From Pseudoneurospora amorphoporcata (taxonomy: Eukaryota; Ascomycota; Sordariomycetes; Sordariales; Sordariaceae): DNA of 23,232 nucleotides. The translations under genes and the position numbers were made by a program. Positions 18,997 to 23,232 of this stretch are shown in pieces (within the stretch, counting starts at the first letter, position 1; every line of letters starts with the position of its first letter). Where the stretch lies: contig MU859392.1 of the NCBI GenBank assembly GCA_033297205.1, forward strand, positions 1-23,232. The letters run 5' to 3'. A model generated the notes under the pieces. The model saw only the letters and a list, made by a program, of their open reading frames with translations, was not told where the DNA came from and did not search any database.

Positions 18997-19037
18997 GACG
19001 TAGCGACCCCACAGTGCATCCCCCCCCACAACGCATC
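18997..19037 (+). repeat. Left terminal inverted repeat (41 bp)
   Basis: Starts GACGTAGCGACCCCACA and contains a C8 run. It pairs with 20850-20890, with mismatches at position 19 (G/A) and position 31 (C/T). Transposase binding site. Confidence 0.92.
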
Positions 19038-19139
19038 GCGTTCCACATCGCGTTTCCCCCCCATCAACAACAACACCCTCCTTCTTAGATCAACCACCAT
19101 TTTATCAAATCAAGCCCGATCGCACTCAAAACTATCACG

Positions 19140-20764
19140 ATGAGCTCGGAAAAGGATCGCTTAATCGATCAAGCACTTGAAGCCATTCACAACGGCCTAT
19201 CCCAACGAACTGCAGCGAAGCAATACGGGGTCGCCCAGTCCACCCTGTCCCGCCGCCTGCGAGGCACCACATCCAAGCGCAACTCGAAAATATCCACCCA
19301 GAGGTTATCGCCAACTCAAGAAAGCTTCCTATGCGACTGGATATTGAATGAGGAGAAGGCTGGCCGTGCTCCCAACCGTCGTCAAGTATCAGGGTTTGCC
19401 TCATCCATCCTCAAACAAGGTCATGATACTGATCCTCTGGGAGCACGATGGATAGACCGATTTCTGAAGAGAAACCCCGCCATCAGGACCAAACTTTCGA
19501 GCCCCCTCGAGTCCGCCAGAGTTAGAGGATCTACCAAGGAGGCCTTCACGAAGTTCTTCGACCTTCTGGAAGCTCAGATTCGTGAAAAGGATATTATCCC
19601 AGCCAACATTGCCAATATGGACGAACATGGACTTCAAGAGTTGGAAAGCAAGGGAGGAAAGGTGCTTGGGACCGCCCTGACTAAAAAGGCATACCTAACA
19701 ACAACTGATGCAACTACCTGGGTATCTATAATCGAGTGCGGTACTGCAGAAGGTTGTCGTCTTACACCTGTTGTCATCTTTATAGGTGCCAGCCTGCAGG
19801 GCCAATGGTTTCCAGACGAAATGGACGACGAACTTAAGACTTGGAAGTACGACAGCTCCCTTACCGGTTGGAGTAATGCCCAGGTAGCCTTACGATGGCT
19901 GAGGGAGGTTTATCTACCAGAAACGAAGCCTAATGGCGATGCTTGGCGCCTTCTGATCCTCGATGAGCACTCCAGCCACCTGACCGACGATTTCCTTATG
20001 GAAGCCTTCCGTCACAAAGTCCAGCTCGTTTTTATACCTCCCTATATCTCGCATAAGACTCAGCCTCTCGATCGCTCTGTCTTTTCAGCTGTTAAGTCGT
20101 ATTTCAGAGATGCAACGAAAGATTTTGCCTCCTTTCCAGCATCTGCACCAGTAAATAAACAACGGTTTCTCAAGTGTTATCAGGAAGCATCACGACAGGG
20201 AGTAAGCTCCAGAAACCTCAGATCAGGGTTCAGAAAGACAGGAATATGGCCAGTGAACAGATCTATCATCATCAACGACCCCGAGGCTATCCTTGACGAC
20301 GATGCCAGGCCCGCCGTCCCGACGAGCCTCCCAGAGCCAGAACACCACCCATATCAGACCTTTCTAACCGGAACGTTGTCTTCAAAACCCCCAGGAAGTC
20401 CAGAGATGTGCTCAATGCCATCCACAACAAGATATCTGTTCTTGATCGCGATGTTAGAACTGTTATTACCAAGACAGCAAAGACGATTGATGATAACGCT
20501 ATTGAAATCGCTGCTCTTCATCACAAGGTGCAGTATCTGGAGACAGAGCTGGCCTCCCAGAAGCTCAGAACTAAAAGGAAGGTTAAAGAAGGGGGTAATG
20601 ATACATTTGCACGTATAGAGGAGATCATTGAGGCCCAGAAAGTATCCCAGAAACCTTCCAAGCGCCAGAGGGTTACCCAGATACAAGATAGGATAACTGT
20701 TGCACCAGAAGTACAGCAAGCACTTGCACATTCACTGCATGTAATCGAAGAGCATGAAGATTAA
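19140..20764 (+). pseudogene. Fot1/pogo transposase (DD35D), one frameshift
   Basis: Cut-and-paste transposase of the pogo/Fot1 branch. The ATG at 19140 is about 100 bp inside the left repeat. Residues 5-45 form a Psq-type helix-turn-helix (LSQRTAAKQYGVAQSTLSRR), and 55-120 a CENP-B/Tc5-type DNA-binding domain. The DDE_1 catalytic domain follows: D161 in NMDEHG, D275 in LILDEHSSH, D311 in TQPLDRSVF, spacing 35. GFRKTGIWPVN closes the core. The uninterrupted frame gives 492 residues, but its tail after about 20345 is unlike the family. Another frame from about 20347 gives DLSNRNVVFKTPRKSRD, then DVRTVITKTAKTIDDNA and a basic coiled-coil tail, ending TAA at 20762. One missing base near 20342-20350 therefore explains it, and the full protein would be about 541 residues. 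It lies on the strand opposite to the gene it interrupts. Possibly still functional if the tail is dispensable. Confidence 0.88.
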
Positions 20765-20849
20765 GATATCTACATTTGAAAGGGTAGAAAACCCAGCAAA
20801 AGTGGCTAGTTTTCGATGTTGTTGGATTTATGGCCATGTTGTTACATGT

Positions 20850-20890
20850 GATGCGTTGTAGGGGGGGATGCATTGTGGGGTCGCTACGTC
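20850..20890 (-). repeat. Right terminal inverted repeat (41 bp)
   Basis: Complement of the left repeat with two transitions. It ends CGCTACGTC directly before TA at 20891-20892. Confidence 0.92.
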
Positions 20891-20892
20891 TA
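20891..20892. repeat. TA target duplication, right of the pogo element
   Basis: Matches TA at 18995-18996. Confidence 0.85.
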
Positions 20893-20963
20893 GTTGCCCT
20901 CTCTCATGTCGGACCCCCTTATGACTTATCACCCGCTCAGCCCAATCATCTTCAAAGGTAAAG
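20893..20963 (-). pseudogene. Possible exon of the coiled-coil gene upstream of pogo
   Basis: Minus-strand frame FTFEDDWAERVISHKGVRHE, then RGQ, up to the TA. It can be joined to the 22107-21182 frame by a putative 218-bp intron (donor GTGAGC at 21181, acceptor CTGTCAG ending 20964) in matching phase. Other splice choices exist. The frame is open up to a TAG at 20989. Confidence 0.35.
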
Positions 20964-21177
20964 CTGACAGGAAGCTGTATCTTTGACTACTCCAAGAAAT
21001 CCTACGCGATGAAATCCCATTTCGTTCTTCGTCTGTGACTACCTGATATCCTGAATCCATCCCAGAGATACACTCGTTTGCCGATGCCGCATCTTCCACT
21101 CCTGGGTCACGACCTTGCAATTTCGCACCCCGGCGAACATAGGATGTTTGTTCCTTCGGTAAGTAAGCCCGCTGGGC

Positions 21178-22107
21178 TCACTCAAAGTTGCCTAGGATAG
21201 GGCCATGTCCAATATCCGCCCCCCAAGAAAACTTCAGTTTTCCAGAACCATCTTCGCTTCGTTTGACGCGGATACACCTAGTAGCCCTCTGCCTCACGCC
21301 GGGCGGATGACGTTCCCTACAAGAACATGCCCCTCTAGCGACCCCTTCATATTCATGCCCATGGTAGAGGAGACCATATAGGCAGTACTCAAAGCCGATC
21401 TTTCCCTCCTTTTGAAATTTGTCCCAGTCTTCGATACAGCAGAAATCGGCTCTCCCATGGAACGCGATAAGTGCCAGAAGAACCCATTCGTGTCCGACTC
21501 GTTCGCAATCGAAGGCCATAGAAGCTCTGCCCATAGTGTCCAGTACAAATCCATCAAGAGCTGTGCAGTTCCGCCTCCGCTGTGTAAACGCGTCCTCCTC
21601 TCCCCACTTGTATTCATATGTGTCGCCCTGCTCGTCTTGCTTCACGCGTTTCTCTGCAACATCGAGATCATCATCCACATCCATGTTCTCTGTGGACCTG
21701 CTCCGCTTGCGACCCTGCTCCTTCCCATTCGTTATTCCCGCAACCTTCCCCATCATCTTTCCCTTCGCATCCTCCAGCGCTTTCCCCACCGCGCGACTGA
21801 GCTGGACCACCTCCGCAAGGATCAAAACCTTCTCCTCCTCGACAAGTTGCAAGACCTCAGACTGGGTATCGCGAACCTTGGCCACAACCTTGTCCTCGGT
21901 GTTGCTCAGTCCTTTTTTGACGCTTGATGGCTTTGAGCTAGTACCAGCTGAGCAGCTGGAGCACGTTGAGGTGCTCTCTGGGGTTTGAACTTGGCTCCTC
22001 TTGAGCTCTGCTAGGTCGGATTTGACGGCTTTGAGGTCTGAGGCAAGAGAGTAAAGGAGCTGCTTGATTTCCGAGAGCTCGGAGTTGGAGGCCATTTTGG
22101 GTGGCAT
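21178..22107 (-). CDS. Hypothetical coiled-coil protein, possibly with further exon
   Basis: An intact 309-codon frame from ATG at 22107, ending TGA at 21180-21178; a second ATG at 22095 is also possible. Residues about 7-38 and 80-118 have heptad Leu/Val spacing, so a coiled coil is likely. Residues 45-65 are Ser/Thr/Cys-rich. A basic stretch (131-157, GRKRSRS then EKRVK) looks like a bipartite nuclear signal. The C-terminal half has several Cys (FCCIEDW, YCLYGLLYHGHEYEG, ACSCRERHPPG) without a zinc-finger pattern I recognise. No family is assigned. Long, free of stops and not transposon-like, it is probably a host gene. The TGA may be intronic, since GTGAGC at 21181 is a good fungal donor; in that case the gene ran on into sequence now holding the pogo element. 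The upstream 22108-22450 would hold the promoter. Confidence 0.6.
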   Translation of the reverse strand: MPPKMASNSELSEIKQLLYSLASDLKAVKSDLAELKRSQVQTPESTSTCSSCSAGTSSKPSSVKKGLSNTEDKVVAKVRDTQSEVLQLVEEEKVLILAEVVQLSRAVGKALEDAKGKMMGKVAGITNGKEQGRKRSRSTENMDVDDDLDVAEKRVKQDEQGDTYEYKWGEEDAFTQRRRNCTALDGFVLDTMGRASMAFDCERVGHEWVLLALIAFHGRADFCCIEDWDKFQKEGKIGFEYCLYGLLYHGHEYEGVARGACSCRERHPPGVRQRATRCIRVKRSEDGSGKLKFSWGADIGHGPILGNFE

Positions 22108-22987
22108 GGATTAACGGTTGTTCGGGCCCGGTGAGGGGTCGAGGATTGGGGACGTTTATCGAGGCGAGGCCGTGCAGTAGACGGGCTGCTACGAATGGCA
22201 CCAGCCGTTGGAGTTGGCCGGAATCCCTTCGTTGGACCTCCAAATTATGAAAGAGAAGAAGAACTACGAGAATAACTTTCAAATAGAGGACGAAGAAGGT
22301 ATTGTGATAAAAGATTAAGCAGATGGATTGAGGAATGCAAGTGCAGTGAAAGAGGAGGGGACCGCTGTGGGAGGCCCAACCGTTGTTCCACAGCAGGCGC
22401 TAAGGGCGCATCATATGCAGCATCTGAGAGGCCGTTAAAGCGACTGTATGGGGCCATCCCTTTAATGGTGCCAATTCATCATTTTTAGCGTGGCATGGGT
22501 TGTGACCAGTCGGATGGTCTCCCTGCACCCTCCTCTACATCTGTGACCATATAGATACAGTAATGACCCCTGTAGTTGCAACCCCCCCCAGATGCACAAA
22601 CCCTACTTATTGCACAGCCAACTGGATGCCGCATTTACCTCCCTATACTGGGACTGCAAACTGCTTATTGCAACGCTGATTGGCCAAAATGTGCATTAAT
22701 AGGGGGGCTGACAGGCCATTTCTAGCATCTGACAGGTGCAATGGGCCGTCAGACTAGAGGGTTAGGGTTGTAAAAAATTCTAGATTCGACTAGATTCTAG
22801 CCTAACCCAGGCAGTCTGTCGCCCAGATTCTGGTGCCCAGCCTACCTCTTTGCACCACTACCTCCTTGCACCTCTTTTTACCCACATTCGACCGTATATA
22901 CACTCAACTCTTTTGCCCAGCTCGTTTACTAGTGACCTCCTTCCCTATACAATTTGTAAGCGACTCTCTGTCTCTCTACAACCGACC
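22108..22987. other. Non-coding stretch between two genes, with repeats
   Basis: The first part is the likely promoter side of the coiled-coil gene. Beyond 22560 it resembles a transposon's end region: TGTAGTTGCA followed by a C9 run and AGATGCACAAA at 22571-22600 is similar in style to the pogo inverted repeat (GTAGCGACCCC, C-run). No matching right end is in the window. An inverted GGGTTAGG (22759-22766) and CCTAACCC (22801-22808) pair also lies here. Confidence 0.45.
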
Positions 22988-23232
22988 ATGCCTCGCGTTA
23001 AGTACGATACTCTCAATTGGGATTAGCGTTTGAAGCTTCAGAAGTGGGCAGACGCGCAGAGCTCCCGTCCGTCCATCAAGAAGGCACAACAGTTCATCAT
23101 GTCGCAATGGAGCCTCGCGGTCCCCTACTACTCGATTTCTCGATACCTCGACAAGAAGAAGAACCCCGCGAAGCTTGCTTTTATCGACGAGCGGTCTGCG
23201 CAGACCAAAGCAAAGAAACTACGCGTTGGGCA
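22988..23232 (+). pseudogene. Transposase-like N-terminus, TAG at codon 13, cut by window edge
   Basis: ATG at 22988-22990. The frame reads MPRVKYDTLNWD, then TAG (23024-23026), RLKLQKWADAQSSRPS and a helix-turn-helix-like part with IMSQWSLAVPYYSISRYL, then a Lys-rich tail to the window end. The pattern (W-D-Q-R-L-x-L, then W, SIKKAQQ, YYSISRYL) resembles the N-terminal DNA-binding region of pogo-type transposases. The TAG falls where a Gln is likely. Only about 80 codons are visible, so the assignment is tentative. Confidence 0.5.

Larger units (their letters stand above)
18997..20890 (+). mobile_element. Fot1/pogo-type DNA transposon, nearly intact
   Basis: 1,894 bp between TA duplications, with terminal inverted repeats of 41 bp and a single transposase gene. 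The inverted repeats differ at only two positions, both transitions. In contrast to the Helitron and copia elements, the transposase frame has no nonsense codon, only one frameshift. This suggests a recent arrival that escaped RIP. Confidence 0.92.

Noticed and set aside
21419..21988. 189-codon plus-strand frame
   Set aside because: Ser/Pro-rich antisense shadow of the coiled-coil gene, with no domain.
1..23232. CRISPR array, rRNA or bacterial operon
   Set aside because: No regularly spaced repeats, no rRNA-like blocks, and the introns and transposons are fungal.

Overview
The window looks like repeat-rich nuclear DNA of a filamentous ascomycete (Pezizomycotina). The grounds are short GT-AG introns, a DUF6590-type gene, a Fot1/pogo transposon, a Helitron and a Ty1/copia element of fungal type, TTAGGG-like motifs, and C-to-T/G-to-A lesions of the kind left by repeat-induced point mutation (RIP). 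No rRNA, tRNA, CRISPR or bacterial-type operon is visible. The species cannot be told.

Layout. (1) About 87-6331, minus strand: a dead autonomous Helitron. Its protein can be followed through three exons (zinc-finger exon, Pro-rich exon, long Rep-helicase exon), one frameshift and about 14 in-frame stops, to a stop at 329 and a GC-rich 3' hairpin at 94-123. (2) 6339-8024: non-coding, with simple repeats and a telomere-like palindrome. (3) 8025-9058, minus: a two-exon DUF6590-type gene, broken only by a one-base slip in an A run. Two head-to-tail copies of a dispersed repeat of about 200-220 bp lie upstream of it; a third copy is inverted at 18286-18534. (4) 9536-11211: non-coding old repeat material. 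(5) 11217-17010, plus: a complete copia element with 167-bp LTRs, AGGCT target duplications, a half-tRNA-iMet primer site and a gag-pol frame carrying 27 stops. (6) 17016-18763: non-coding, with hairpins and tandem repeats. (7) 18997-20890, plus: a young Fot1/pogo transposon with 41-bp inverted repeats, TA duplication and a DD35D transposase with one frameshift. (8) 20893-22107 minus, plus 18994-18764: a coiled-coil gene and a possible downstream exon that the pogo element appears to have split. (9) 22988 to the end, plus: the start of another transposase-like gene, with an early TAG, cut by the window edge.

The transposons differ in decay. The Helitron and the copia interior are full of nonsense codons, mostly TAG at Gln or Trp positions. 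The pogo element is nearly intact. The copia LTRs differ by only three transitions, which fits poorly with its ruined interior and suggests that a defective copy was mobilised in trans. I see no clearly new biochemical system. The most notable points are the copia paradox, the pogo insertion inside an open frame, and an unnamed dispersed repeat family.
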